Shown here one piece after another: positions 9,282 through 20,179 of a stretch of 64,000 bases of DNA. Below the pieces are notes generated by a model, which saw nothing but the letters and a program-made list of their open reading frames with translations, had not been told where the DNA came from and made no database searches. The stretch comes from Agarophyton chilense. Its lineage: Eukaryota > Rhodophyta > Florideophyceae > Gracilariales > Gracilariaceae. The stretch lies in assembly GCA_030374765.1 (NCBI GenBank), contig JARGXX010000096.1:930001-994000 (forward strand). The letters run 5' to 3'. The stretch's first letter is position 1. Each line of letters opens with the position of its first letter. Position numbers and translations under genes: made by a program.

Positions 9282-12200
9282 ATGTCCATCCCCACCCCGC
9301 TGCCGCTGCGCTCCCCCGAGATCACCGCCTTCGACTCGGCGCGCTTTGCGCACGTCCTCGACTGGACCAAGACTGCCATCCTGCTTAACGGAAAGCCTGT
9401 CAACATCATTTCTGCAGAGTTCCACTACTTTAGAGTGCCCGACCACCTCCGATGGCGCCCCATACTCGCCGATATCAAGGCAATGGGCTTCAACACCGTG
9501 CGCTTGTACATTCATTGGGGCTATCACTGCCCCGCCGAAGGCGTCTACAACTTTCGAGGCAACCGCGACATCGTCTACTTACTCAAGCTCTGCACAGAGC
9601 TCCACCTCTTTGTCGTCGTCGCCCCAGGCCCCTACATTTGTGCCGAGGTGCAGGCGGGTGGCTTTCCGATATGGCTCGTGGCAAAGAGACACCTCAGAGT
9701 ACGTCACATGACTTTTGCTCCACTGGGTCTCATCAAGAAGTGGGATCAGCAGTGGCACGAGTACTGTGCTGCCTATATGCATGACATTGTCACCATGTTG
9801 CTGCCGTTTGAACGAACCACCAACCCCAACGGCTGTATTATCGCCTTGCAGGTTGAAAACGAACTGCGCGAAATGCCCTTTGTTGGTTTTGGTGGAGGCT
9901 ACGATGATGAAATTAGGCTCTTGTGCAATGTCGCGCGCCAAGCCGGATCCACTGTACCATTCTTTCATAATGACGATTCTCCCATTGGCTCGTGGTCTGC
10001 GGGAGAGGAGTATCGCAGCTTAAAACGCGTGGGCGCCAAGACCAACCACAAGGCCTATCGAACAGACTTTTATGGATTCGATCTGTATTTCACCTTTCCA
10101 CCAGGCGACCGCTCAGGAGACCTGTCCTCCTGTCAGGTCGGTATGCTCGAATTGTTTGGCGTATCAGCCTGTGTCAATTGCTGTGGAATCGGTGGGGCGG
10201 GTGTAGGCGGTTCCGATGAAAAATGTCTCTCGTGCTTGTACGAGAATCAATCGAGACATGCCGCGCCCCCGCCGCTGGGCTGGGCTACGGCAAAGCAAAT
10301 GGAACCAACTGTCGATGTTCTGGAAGACAAGTTCGAAAAGTTTGGCGGAAGTGCAACGTTTGGACCTCCCGTGTTGGCTGAAGCCCAGGTAGGATGGATT
10401 AATCAGTGGGGTAGAATGAGAACTTATGACGATGTCTACAATTTTTTCGGCGATCAGTTCTCCGCTACTTTTCAATTTTCGCTCATGGCGCAAGGGCTTA
10501 CCTTTGTGAATCATTACATTGCGTACGGCGGAACAAATCATGGAACAATAGGTGATACTGAGGTCTACTCGTCGTACGATTATTCGGCCTTTATTCGCGA
10601 ATATGGTCTGTTGAGCGGGCGCGGACGTGTCATGAGACAAGCTGTTTTATTCGCTCGGAGCTTTTCTGACGTTGGTTTGTCACAGTCCTTACCAATGCAG
10701 GAACGTCGTCGATCCAAGGCTCTGGCTAGGGTGAAATCCACTGTGCCTCAAGCCCTAATTAAGGTTCGAACTGTTGGTTCTGATAATCCGCGCTCATTCA
10801 GCGAAAATCCCAGCGACCTTTTGCCTCCTTCGTTTGCGTTTCTGCGCAATCTCAAGGAAGAAAAGCTTCGTTTCAATCTCATTGTGGATAATCTCGTTCT
10901 TCCGCTCTTCATGAAGAAGTGCGAGAGTTTTGCCGTGCCATTGAGCCATGCGCTAACCAAATCATTATCTATTTTTGCTTGCACCGTACCCGTGTTATGT
11001 AGAGCTTCATACGAAGATTCGGAGCTATGGGTTTTGAGACTGAGACCAGCAGAAGTTGGCCGTCTCGTCTTAAATGTTGCTGACAAGACCAGCACGAGAA
11101 GGCACTCATTGTCTATTGTCTGGGCGAAGCTCAAAGGACCGAACAACCAAGAGGATGACACTTGTACCGGAGAAGCAACTGTAACGGACCAAGATCCGGG
11201 TGCAGCAACATCCATTCTATCAGCCCCGCTTGAAGAACTTCCTCTCGGAGACCAAGATTCCAGTGATGCTCCGTTAGCTGCGAGGGCGAGCACGGAAGAA
11301 ATCGGGGTTTGCTTCTCGTTATCGTTTGCAATGAACGAAGCTTATGTCGTAACTGTTCAGGATATTAGCGAATCTCCATCCAGCTCTCCAATTTTGCGAT
11401 TACTGTGCTTGACAGAGACTGATGCGAGAACGTTCACTGCCAACCTGTGTGGCAATGATACTTTTGTGGATCATTCGTCTGCTTCTCCTTTTGCAGCTGC
11501 GTGGGGTGCGAGCAATCTTTCATTCACAACGAATGGCCGCTTGGATGCTGGTCTGAGTCAAAACGATGGGAACTCTACCATTTATGTTCTTCAAGACAAG
11601 ACAAGCGCTATTCCAGAAGCCTTTGAGCACGCATCCCCTACCGCGACAAAACTGCTGCCTGGTCTCTCCAGCTATCAAGTTCAAGAGCAGACTTTATCGA
11701 CAGCGATTTCTCAAGGATGGAAGGGGACGCAACCACTGTCGAAGGCTTTTGAGATTGAAATTGAAAGTTTGGCCAAACGTTCAATCAACTGGACAGAAGA
11801 TGCAGAATGGAAGAGAATATCCTACAATGATCGTGATCCTCTCGACCACTTTATGACTTCTGGTCATATTGCTTATCGCCTTCGTTTCCGGTCTTCGTCG
11901 CAAAGAGGTGCGTTGGTTGTGAATATACGTCATTCTGCTGTCGTGTGGTGCAATGGTAAAGCTGTAGGAGATCAAGTCTGCTTTTCACACAATTTCATGT
12001 CTGCAGGTGCAATGCACGGTGTAGATTTGCATCAGGCTGGTAAGAAGCGTCACGATTTGAGCGAGGGTTTGAGAATTGGTCCCGACGGAAGTGGTTTCCA
12101 CGAGGTGATTATCCTTGTCCTGAGTATGGGCCAGAGCAGGTCGCCGTTTTTGCTCAACGATGTTCGTAACAAGCGTGGGCTTCTTTCCGCTCGGCTTTCG

Positions 12201-12740
12201 CATGGAACGAAGGCCAGTCGTGTGACATGGGATATAGCAGGAGTCGACATTACTCGGACGGATGATGCTTACGGAAGTGCTGGGCTGCCTCTGGAAAATG
12301 AAGTCAACACGTTAGGGTACAAAGATGGGTTTGTCCCTGTTTCACGGGTTGAAGTGGAAGCGGACGCCGGAGTAGTCTACTACCGAGGGACATTCAGCGT
12401 ACCACCCTCCACAGTGGTGGGAGGTGCTGTTCGCTTTCCCCTCCGAATAAAGGTTCTGTCAGGGGCCAAGGTACGTATCATGTTGTGGGTCAACACGTTG
12501 TTCTTGGGCCGATATGTGGAGCCGTTGGGGCCCCAAAGCAACTTTTATATACCGGAAGGGTTGATTACGGATTTCAAAGGTAATAGTATAGTTTTCGCAG
12601 TGTACGGATCAACCGACACCAATCTGTCCATTAGTATTTTACCGTGGGTAGTGAGTATGGACTCTGGAAATCTGGATGAAACTGATGGTCAGGTTTATAT
12701 GTTGAAGATGGATTCATTTGCTCTCAGCGGAACTAAATAA
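9282..12740 (+). CDS. GH35 beta-galactosidase
   Basis: A 1152-aa intronless protein whose ATG has an ideal context (GCCACCATG). The GH35 TIM barrel covers about residues 30-470. It shows SAEFHYFRVP near 44, the acid/base motif QVENE (Glu194), the nucleophile region AEAQVGW (Glu367), and YGGTNHG at about 415-421. The C-terminal 600 residues are beta-rich jelly-roll-type regions, ending with LGRYVEP and a final domain, as in large GH35 enzymes. Known role: removal of terminal beta-galactose. In a red alga this could act on galactan wall polymers or galactosyl glycosides. I see no N-terminal signal peptide, so it may be intracellular. An unusual Cys-rich insert (Cys284, 297, 300, 301, 315, 318) sits between the two catalytic residues. 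Confidence 0.9.
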   Translation: MSIPTPLPLRSPEITAFDSARFAHVLDWTKTAILLNGKPVNIISAEFHYFRVPDHLRWRPILADIKAMGFNTVRLYIHWGYHCPAEGVYNFRGNRDIVYLLKLCTELHLFVVVAPGPYICAEVQAGGFPIWLVAKRHLRVRHMTFAPLGLIKKWDQQWHEYCAAYMHDIVTMLLPFERTTNPNGCIIALQVENELREMPFVGFGGGYDDEIRLLCNVARQAGSTVPFFHNDDSPIGSWSAGEEYRSLKRVGAKTNHKAYRTDFYGFDLYFTFPPGDRSGDLSSCQVGMLELFGVSACVNCCGIGGAGVGGSDEKCLSCLYENQSRHAAPPPLGWATAKQMEPTVDVLEDKFEKFGGSATFGPPVLAEAQVGWINQWGRMRTYDDVYNFFGDQFSATFQFSLMAQGLTFVNHYIAYGGTNHGTIGDTEVYSSYDYSAFIREYGLLSGRGRVMRQAVLFARSFSDVGLSQSLPMQERRRSKALARVKSTVPQALIKVRTVGSDNPRSFSENPSDLLPPSFAFLRNLKEEKLRFNLIVDNLVLPLFMKKCESFAVPLSHALTKSLSIFACTVPVLCRASYEDSELWVLRLRPAEVGRLVLNVADKTSTRRHSLSIVWAKLKGPNNQEDDTCTGEATVTDQDPGAATSILSAPLEELPLGDQDSSDAPLAARASTEEIGVCFSLSFAMNEAYVVTVQDISESPSSSPILRLLCLTETDARTFTANLCGNDTFVDHSSASPFAAAWGASNLSFTTNGRLDAGLSQNDGNSTIYVLQDKTSAIPEAFEHASPTATKLLPGLSSYQVQEQTLSTAISQGWKGTQPLSKAFEIEIESLAKRSINWTEDAEWKRISYNDRDPLDHFMTSGHIAYRLRFRSSSQRGALVVNIRHSAVVWCNGKAVGDQVCFSHNFMSAGAMHGVDLHQAGKKRHDLSEGLRIGPDGSGFHEVIILVLSMGQSRSPFLLNDVRNKRGLLSARLSHGTKASRVTWDIAGVDITRTDDAYGSAGLPLENEVNTLGYKDGFVPVSRVEVEADAGVVYYRGTFSVPPSTVVGGAVRFPLRIKVLSGAKVRIMLWVNTLFLGRYVEPLGPQSNFYIPEGLITDFKGNSIVFAVYGSTDTNLSISILPWVVSMDSGNLDETDGQVYMLKMDSFALSGTK

Positions 12741-13041
12741 CTAATCAACTACAACACTTTTTAACTGGAAGGACGAGTTGTATTTCTCTAGAATAGCATC
12801 CCGCGTTAAAGAAACAATTCGCAATCTTCATGAGAACAAAGTTGACGTACCCATGTGCAATGAACGTACTAGATCGATACTATCAGTCTCCATATCCCTA
12901 GATTTATGTTTGCCTCGCTTCCGACGAAAATACATTAGGCTGATGTTTTATGACACCACGTTCTGTGTTTGAAAACCCGCAACTTGGGGAAGAACTGAGC
13001 GAAACAGAGCATTCTGTTCTTTAGTTAACAGTAAGAAACAC

Positions 13042-14790
13042 TCACAAGACGGGTTTGGAGTTGTCGTCGCTTTTTTCCTTGTCACTTCCGCTACCATCCT
13101 GGCTTCCAGAACCATCCTCGTTTTCATTCGCAAGTTGGGTTGAACAAACGACGGTTGACTCTAATGTTGATACATCCAGATTGGGATCTGGCAAAAATTT
13201 CTCGCGCAAGAAAGACATGAATCTATCCTTGTACAAATGCGGTGGGGCGACGGAGGCTGCTGTGCAAGAACAGCTTTGCAGAATACGTGCGCTGTACTCG
13301 AGACGTTTCCTAAGACGAAAGCGCTGCAAAAAGTCTATGATTCCCATACAGACACGAATTCCTGATTTCCGGCCTTGGTCATCAAGTTGATACCCAACAT
13401 AATGGGGCGCACTCTCCTCAAGTTCTCCGAATTCTGCTCTGAAGTAAGGTTTCTCCTCCGATAGCATGTGTGACAACCCAACCAGCAGCGAATAGTCCAT
13501 TACGTGATGCGACTCCAAGTAGGCCGAATCTCGGTCAAGTTGTTTCATTATTTGGTCGAGTTGCTCTGGTCTGAAGAAGATTGGCTTTTTAAGGTCTTGG
13601 TCTTTTAGAGTCACGTTTTCACTCTTGAGTTGCTCCTCAGATGCAAAGCGATGAAAAGTAGACCCCTTGAGATCGTACTTTTGGTCGATGAAGACCTTGT
13701 CGTTGAAGATGGAAGCCATGACGACCATGCGAATATGACGATCTCTACGAGTTTGCACGCTAAAGTGGGCCATGTACTTGGTCAAGAAGGTACGAGGGTT
13801 GCTAGCGACGTGTCGGTAGTATGAAGGAAGCATGGAGACTAGCATTCTCTCTTCCACTTGTTGAATGGTCTTCATGAAGTACTTCTCGTCATCAGTGATG
13901 TAGAAGAGTGCGCCGGATTTTCCCGGAGTCGGGAGTTCGCGCACTCTTGATTCGGCGCATGTAGAATCAAGAAAGTCGTTTTCTTCAACCCCAAAACGCT
14001 GGCGAACGAGTTTATACACATAAGGCGCCGGGTGCACCCAGCGGGCGAAGGAATTGAGCTCAATGGAGGAGCGATCGTCGTTTGGATTAAAGTCGAAAGC
14101 AAGACTTTCTTCGTAATCTTCTGGGGTAGGCTCACTGTCCGTAGCGTCATCTAATAATTCTGAGGTAAACTTTAAACCAAACTGGATGGATAGGACAATC
14201 TCCCAGTTCTTGTGGCCTTTGAAAACGACCTGGCCGTCTTTGACCTTCTTTCGGTGACCGTGTCCGATGCGAGGGAATTTGGCGACGTGCTTCTTGATGG
14301 TCATGGCGCCTGTGCTACCGCTGAGCTTTTGGGCGAGATCTATATTTCCAGACTGGACGCGCTCCAGAGTTGCGCGATTCGCGGGAACTGCTTCGGCTTC
14401 GAGACGGGCCTTTGCTGCCTCGGGGGGCATCTCAATGGGCTTTGAGAAATGGCTGGAGGGGGTAAGAGCGGCGGCGCCACTGAGACGGCGGCTGTGCATG
14501 GTGTTGCGGTTGCTTCGAGCTTGCAGCAGTGCAGGTGGGGCGGAGTGAGGCGGTTTGTCCAAATGGTCTTCCGCATGTGGTAGCAGGGAAGGAGGGACGG
14601 AAGAGGCGGAAGTGACGTGCTCCAAGCCGGGAAGGTCTACGGGCAGGCGAAGGTCAATGGGCGTAGAGCGTGCATGGCGATGGGACGGGTCTGTAAGAGA
14701 GGGTGGGGTGGTGGGGGAGGTGACGCCGTTAATGGAAAGTGGGAGAGAGTTGGCGGACGGTGGAGGGTCGGGGGGCGTGGCGGCCCCCAT
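13042..14790 (-). CDS. PIP5K: Phosphatidylinositol-phosphate kinase (PIP5K type)
   Basis: A 582-aa protein from the ATG at 14790 (context GCCATGG). The frame stays open to an ATG at 15384, but that extension is Pro-rich low complexity and is probably the leader. Order: a Pro/Ser-rich disordered N-terminus (1-160), then the PIPK catalytic domain (about 165-550). The domain shows GALFYITDDEKYFMKTI (glycine-rich segment and ATP-binding Lys), YDLKGSTFHR, HHVMDYSLLVGL and MGIIDFLQ, all family landmarks. The end is acidic and Ser-rich. Known role: phosphorylation of PtdIns4P (or 5P) to PtdIns(4,5)P2 at membranes, feeding vesicle traffic and signalling. No MORN repeats or FYVE domain are present, unlike plant type I/II and Fab1 enzymes. 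Type I versus type II is not decided. Confidence 0.9.
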   Translation of the reverse strand: MGAATPPDPPPSANSLPLSINGVTSPTTPPSLTDPSHRHARSTPIDLRLPVDLPGLEHVTSASSVPPSLLPHAEDHLDKPPHSAPPALLQARSNRNTMHSRRLSGAAALTPSSHFSKPIEMPPEAAKARLEAEAVPANRATLERVQSGNIDLAQKLSGSTGAMTIKKHVAKFPRIGHGHRKKVKDGQVVFKGHKNWEIVLSIQFGLKFTSELLDDATDSEPTPEDYEESLAFDFNPNDDRSSIELNSFARWVHPAPYVYKLVRQRFGVEENDFLDSTCAESRVRELPTPGKSGALFYITDDEKYFMKTIQQVEERMLVSMLPSYYRHVASNPRTFLTKYMAHFSVQTRRDRHIRMVVMASIFNDKVFIDQKYDLKGSTFHRFASEEQLKSENVTLKDQDLKKPIFFRPEQLDQIMKQLDRDSAYLESHHVMDYSLLVGLSHMLSEEKPYFRAEFGELEESAPHYVGYQLDDQGRKSGIRVCMGIIDFLQRFRLRKRLEYSARILQSCSCTAASVAPPHLYKDRFMSFLREKFLPDPNLDVSTLESTVVCSTQLANENEDGSGSQDGSGSDKEKSDDNSKPVL

Positions 14791-15694
14791 GGCGCCGCCG
14801 TGGGGTAGAGAGGCACGGATAGAAGGTGAGGAGCGCGGACGGTACGGAGAACGACGCGGCCGTTGGTGAGATGGAGGCTGACGGAGAGGGAAAGGAGTCG
14901 GTGGGGGGGGGGGGGGGAGAGGTGACGAGAGGAAGTGTCGGCGAACAGGAGCGATGCTGGGAGGGGGGAGGGGGGGGCTACGGGACAGGGATGGGGACGG
15001 GGAAGGGGTACGAGGACGGGGATTGAGGGGGTTGAACTGAAAAGTATAGCGCTGTGCGCAAACAGCAACAAGTGCGCAAGTGATGAACTGGCAAGCGTGC
15101 ATGGGGGCAAACGCATGCGCGGGGGCGGCAGCGCACATTACAGTAGGCGCGTGGGTTAGGATTGCTAGCAAGCTAAATGACATGACGGAGCGCACAGTGG
15201 CGGGCCCAACGTCACCAAAACGTGTGTACGAAAGGGTACAAGTTGTATAAGCGTGTCTTCGCGAAAGGTGTGTACACTGACGCCGCCGGTTAGCGCCCGT
15301 TCGGGCGTCGTGCGAGACGAGGCGCGTTGAGTGCCTTCGCTCCCGCGTCGTCGCGCTCCCAAGTGTTCCCCTGTGCCCTCTCATGCTCTGCTACCGGTCC
15401 CCGTCGTGTCTCACACTGTGGGGGGTGAGTGCGTTCGGCACAACGCAGACGCTCCGCCCCGCCACACCCGCAACTTGCCCGGTCCCGAGAGCCTAGCAAT
15501 TCCGATAACCATTATTCGTGCTGTCTCTTTGCATCATCACATCATTCGACACTCATACATTCATTCGTTCTAGGCCGCCTCTCAATGGGCCACTGCACTT
15601 TCCATAAACCCGATTGGCTCGCTTCACTTCTTCCACACCCCACCTGCGCTTTGATCCTTCGCCTCCACCAAACGTCGCCTCGCACACTCAACAC
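14791..15694. other. PIP5K leader and intergenic region
   Basis: The stretch 14830-15030 is G/A-rich on plus, so it is a C/T-rich leader for the minus-strand PIP5K mRNA. It includes runs of G at about 14905-14919 and 14971-14978. The rest, up to the 3' end of the CHID1-like gene at 15695, shows no recognisable gene. Confidence 0.5.
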
Positions 15695-16891
15695 TCAAAA
15701 CTCTTCGAAAAAGTTGTTCAGCCCTTGGCCCAAGTCCCACACAGCCACCCCCCCGCACCCCATTTCATCAGCCACTTCCATTCTCAACCTGATGCTTTCA
15801 CGTGACGGGTACACAACTATGTGATCCTTCCCATCGCGATACCCGAACCCATGTTCTCCGTATTCATCCCACCACATCATTTCCGGCTTATGCCTCTCGA
15901 GCAATTTCACCACCTCATGTCCGATAATATGCCGATCTTCGCCGTCGTTGCAAAAGTCCACCCCGTAAAAATTCAACCCGAGCAGCACCTTGCCCCACAG
16001 TTCACACTCTTGTGACAGGTATTTTGCAACGCGTCGCACCCACGGAAGGGGTGCTACGGGTCCAGGCCCGGACCCTGGTGTGCTGTAGTCATATGTCATC
16101 GTGATCACCGCGGAATATCCTTTGGTAAGCTCTTGAAGGTTTGAGCATGATATTCCATGTTGCGCCACGTCTCGATCGTACGGCAATAGAACAAGCACCG
16201 TCTTTAGCTGCTCTTGTCGCAACCCTTCCCCCATCGTTCTCATCAACTTGAGGGCATCCTGTTGGTGGTACATCAACGTCCCTGTCGCAAGAAGAGCTTG
16301 AAATATCTCTAGTACCACTCCTTCAAACCCATTAGACTTGCAAACATCAGCGATGGCTTCCACAACCTTGCCTGCATCATGGAAAAGTGCTTTGAACTGT
16401 TCTCGGTTCCACTTTTCGAATAGTATGCGAGGAAACACCCGAGTTCCATGCTTGGACAACTTTTGATAGTAGTAACTCTCGAAATCCTGGCCTCCAGCCA
16501 ATCCATCGGGGTGCATTTGCCATGACACTGGTACTGCTACATCTAGGCGCCCTTTTTCCGCCTCAGACAGCGACACCAACTTTCCCTTTTCGTTCCATGG
16601 AGTCACGAACCCATATATTTGCAGAAGAGGAAACTTTCGAGTCGGTGTAGTCTCCGTTACGGCGTTGCCGTCCACAATCTCGCTGTACTTGAGGGAAGAT
16701 ATGATCGGCGTCGACAATTTTGTCGCATGGATGTTGACAAAGCAAGTGAAAACAACCAGCAGGGCGAGCGAAGCGCAGACTGCCATTCCCGCCATAGTGC
16801 TTGTGATGCTGTCATGGGACTGCTGCAGAGCCGATTCAAACAGCTCTTCGGTTGCAATCGGACCAAAATGTCTTTGAGTTCCTGACCTCAT
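15695..16891 (-). CDS. CHID1: CHID1-like secreted GH18-fold protein
   Basis: 398 aa from ATG 16891. A second ATG at 16795 gives MAGMAVCASLALLVVFTCF, a good signal peptide ending near VNIHA, so the true start may be there. The mature part reads as chitinase domain-containing protein 1: LLQIYGFVTPWN near the start, SWQMHPDG, GFEGVVLEIF in the place of the GH18 catalytic strand, MTYDYSTPGSGPGPVAPLPWVR, and LLGLNFYGVDF. The canonical DxxDxDxE chitinase motif is absent, so it is probably a lectin-like or otherwise non-classical GH18. Animal CHID1 is a lysosomal/secreted saccharide-binding protein. It is tandem with PIP5K on the minus strand. Confidence 0.85.
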   Translation of the reverse strand: MRSGTQRHFGPIATEELFESALQQSHDSITSTMAGMAVCASLALLVVFTCFVNIHATKLSTPIISSLKYSEIVDGNAVTETTPTRKFPLLQIYGFVTPWNEKGKLVSLSEAEKGRLDVAVPVSWQMHPDGLAGGQDFESYYYQKLSKHGTRVFPRILFEKWNREQFKALFHDAGKVVEAIADVCKSNGFEGVVLEIFQALLATGTLMYHQQDALKLMRTMGEGLRQEQLKTVLVLLPYDRDVAQHGISCSNLQELTKGYSAVITMTYDYSTPGSGPGPVAPLPWVRRVAKYLSQECELWGKVLLGLNFYGVDFCNDGEDRHIIGHEVVKLLERHKPEMMWWDEYGEHGFGYRDGKDHIVVYPSRESIRLRMEVADEMGCGGVAVWDLGQGLNNFFEEF

Positions 16892-18379
16892 TCAGTTCCC
16901 AAGCACTGGCAATATTCGCAAAAACCCCCAATTGCGGCTGCTCCTAATCGAGTACCACCGCAGATACAGAACCCCTCTGGAAGCCATCACAAAGCGTCTG
17001 GCCTTCACTTCAATCTCCTTCGCAACCTGCGTTGACCTCCCTTGACGCGCATTCATTTGACGGCAAGTGCAACCGCAGAACACAATCCAGCGCAGACGGT
17101 TCTTTGAAAGCGAGAGGTTTCAACTGTAGCTTAAAACAGACCAACTTTCGGAAATGCATTTGTCATCATGTCAGGTCGAATCCGATCCCAGAGCAAATCT
17201 GCAGAGGGCGCTTGCGAAGTGTGTGGCGAAGTAACCACAAACGACCAGTGTCAAAAGAAATGCTCACTCTGCAAAAAGTTTCAAAAAGAGCAAAAATTGA
17301 CACCAGCCCTTTAGGAAACTCATTTCTTAGAAGGGATCCTGTTCCAAGTCTTTGAAGCACTACATGTCGCTCCCCAAACTACGACTACACAATCATTTAT
17401 GATCCTAAACATCACCGGAAAAAAGCAGTCACAGCCCTACCCAGTTGTAAAAGACATGGGGGTCCAATACATTTTCAATACTTTTAGAAGAAAACGGTCT
17501 CGACTTTGACATTTTCTTTTGCACAAAGACAACAAAAACAATAACACAAACGACGGGAACTCCCCTTCGTCTGAGAGTCAGCGTATAAGTACACACAACT
17601 ACTACAGTACGATGAATCACAATGGTGACGTAATTCTCGGAATACGTTCACGATCGCTCAAGCCAGATTCGAATGTAGTTGAAATCAGAGGTGCTGCCCT
17701 TTGTTGCGTCACCTTGTCTCACAAAAGAGGCGCACCTACTATCTTACATTCAACTTTCTTTGATTTCGGTGTCCCCGTCAAACATTCAAAATCGCAAACC
17801 CGACCCAAACAATTCTTCAAGCCCGACTTTCTAAATCGCATTGACTTTATTGATGGTTCTCTGTCAAATCTTACTAGCCGTTTTTAAACTAGCGTTTCTT
17901 CTTTGCCGATTAACACCTGGTTTCTGGGCAATTGTCAATTCGCCAGTTAGGGCAAAGACCCCAGAATTAAAATTGATGTAATATTATTCTCAACATAAAC
18001 CGAGACTCAGGGCCTTTCTCCGAGTTGACGCAGATGATAACAGGAAAGTTTGTGAATTGTTTATTACCGCTATCCCAAAATAAAAATTTCTCTCAGTTTT
18101 CCAAACAATTCTGTTAATAATCATTCGTATGCATGACATGAGAGTTCGCACATGCATGACTGAGAGTCCGGCAGCTGCTTGACGCCCAGCACGAGGGACC
18201 GTCAACTTGAACGTGTTATCAAACTCTTGCAGCTTACTTTTTTACGAAAGCCGCCCTCTCGCCGAAAACATAAGCAAAGGCTTTTCAGAGTAGCTCGCAA
18301 TATTAAATACCTTTCCCTAAGGTGTACGACAACAAATCAGTCCCTGCGTGAATCGCAGCATATTTCTCCACGGTATTCT
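16892..18379. other. Junction between gene cluster and repeat tract
   Basis: Low-information, AT-richer sequence. A 122-codon plus-strand frame at 17519-17887 starts without ATG (TTG), with an internal ATG at 17612, and matches nothing I know. A Harbinger-like remnant begins beyond about 18380. No confident gene. Confidence 0.4.
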
Positions 18380-19395
18380 TTTGATTATCGCAGACACATA
18401 TCTGGATTAACTAACCCCATGTTTAATTGTATGTACCAGCTAAAAAAAACACAATATTTTCTACTGCATTCAGTGTTGTTTGTATCACTGAAACGTAGAC
18501 AAATACAAGATTCAGCGGTTGTTAGTGCGGTTTCCCCTGCGGTGATGCTATTTGTGCCACGACGGCTTTTGGCAGGTGCCAGTTATTGGGACTGGTAATG
18601 GCCGTACAATATGGCTGTATCTACGGTTTATCATGTATTTGAAGAAACGCCATGCGCGTTAGGCAGAGTGTTACCGATTATATGTTTTTCTACAACATAA
18701 ACAGAATTTTTGGAGAGCGCAAAAATTTTCAGACCCTAAGAAAGAGTCCCTTCGATGGCCTCATATCAGCACTGGACGGGATTGCAATTGAATTAATCCA
18801 ACCTTCTATATCAGAAGTTACCGACCCACGTAAATACTACAATAGGAAAGGGTTCTCTGCCATTTTCATGCAAGTTGGAGTTGCAGCGAATTATAAGTTC
18901 TCGTTTATATCACCGCGCCATGCCGGGGGAACTCATGAAGCAACAGAATTGGCAGCTACCAAACTATATGATTTATTGATTAGTGACCGTCTTTTTCGTT
19001 GGGCTACAGCGTTTGTAGATGACGCTCATTCGAAAAGACACAAAATCTTAACCCCGCACTGCAGGAAAAACTTATCCGTGAAAAAGGATTCTTTCAACTA
19101 CTATCACTCATCCGTTAAAATTCGTGCAGTGCAAGCATTCGGGATGTTTGTTTCCCGTTTCAATATATTTTGGTCGGCGGTGTGGTATCCCATTGCGGAG
19201 GCAACATTTATCATTATTGTTGCAGCCAAGCTACACAACTATATAATCCACAATGAAGATTCCTCTTTGTTTGATATGATTCCACCTCATATCATGAACA
19301 ATGTACATGGCTATCCTGTAGTACCTTTTCAAAATATACTACAAACTGAAAGAGAGAACAAAAGGTCAAGAAATCGGAAGCGTGATAACTGGTAA
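18380..19395 (+). pseudogene. Harbinger/PIF-type transposase remnant A
   Basis: The 18652-19395 frame encodes a DDE_Tnp_4-like core: SALDGIAIEL (first Asp), KYYNRKGFSAIFMQVGVAANYKF, ISPRHAGGTHEATEL, and later RAVQAFGMFVSRFNIFW. The last segment normally reads ERAFG, so the third catalytic residue (Glu) is replaced. The second Asp region is also poor (FVDDAHS). An N-terminal piece (about 18380-18450, YRRHISGLTN) lies in another frame, so at least one frameshift or intron separates them. Known family role: cut-and-paste transposition together with a Myb-like partner. I judge it inactive. Confidence 0.72.
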
Positions 19396-20179
19396 ATCAG
19401 AGATGTACTCGCCGGAGAGCTTGAGAAGTTTTGATATTTGCGCAAGAGGCATCGTCGAAACCAGTAACAATATAGCACCACAATTTAATCGTAACACGCC
19501 TTTGTGCCACTATGGTTCCCACATCTCCTTGTAAATCGCTAACTGCTACCAGTTGATCCCTTCTCCGACAGTTCGATGCGCCAGGATGGTGTGGACTGGT
19601 GGCTCGCTTGTCATGAAGCAACTGAATTGTAACTTAACAGTAATTTACAAACCTCACAAATATTTCTCACTTTAAGTGTGCGAGGGGGCGTACGTCTTTC
19701 ATTCCAACGCTTCACGAGTGTCGTAATAAATATCGTCTCCGGGTTTTCTGATAACAGAAGTCCCTTTTCGTTGAATATCATTCACATCAACCAGCTTCAA
19801 ATTTCGGGCTGTTCTCACCTCTTCAAGGTGGTGCTGTCAGTTTTTTTAGAGGCCTTGCGATTAGATCCTAGACCTCTTCAAAGAGTTGTTCAATTCTCAA
19901 GCGAGAGGAAACGGTTGCTGCATCTCTGCCCGGACCGCAGCAACCAAGAGCTCAGTCTTGCTCTCTCAATTCCACGATCCGTCTTGCGTACGTCACAGCT
20001 TGTTCTCCTTTTCCATGCTTGAGTCTTATATCGACCAATGCAAAACATACAATTGGCGCTCCTTTGCCTTGCCAATCTCCGTTCGAAAAAGCTTCAACAG
20101 CCTTAAATCCCCGATATCAGCCATAGACTTCAAGCACATCCAGAAGAACCACCGTTCTAGCATCCTCTGTTGACGGCGT
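19396..20179. other. Unassigned decayed sequence
   Basis: Only short open frames occur on both strands, with no domain I recognise. It lies between Harbinger remnant A and a decayed minus-strand gene. Confidence 0.35.

Noticed and set aside
14791..15384. N-terminal 198-residue extension of PIP5K
   Set aside because: Pro/His-rich low complexity from a G/A-rich leader tract; the ATG at 14790 has a better context.
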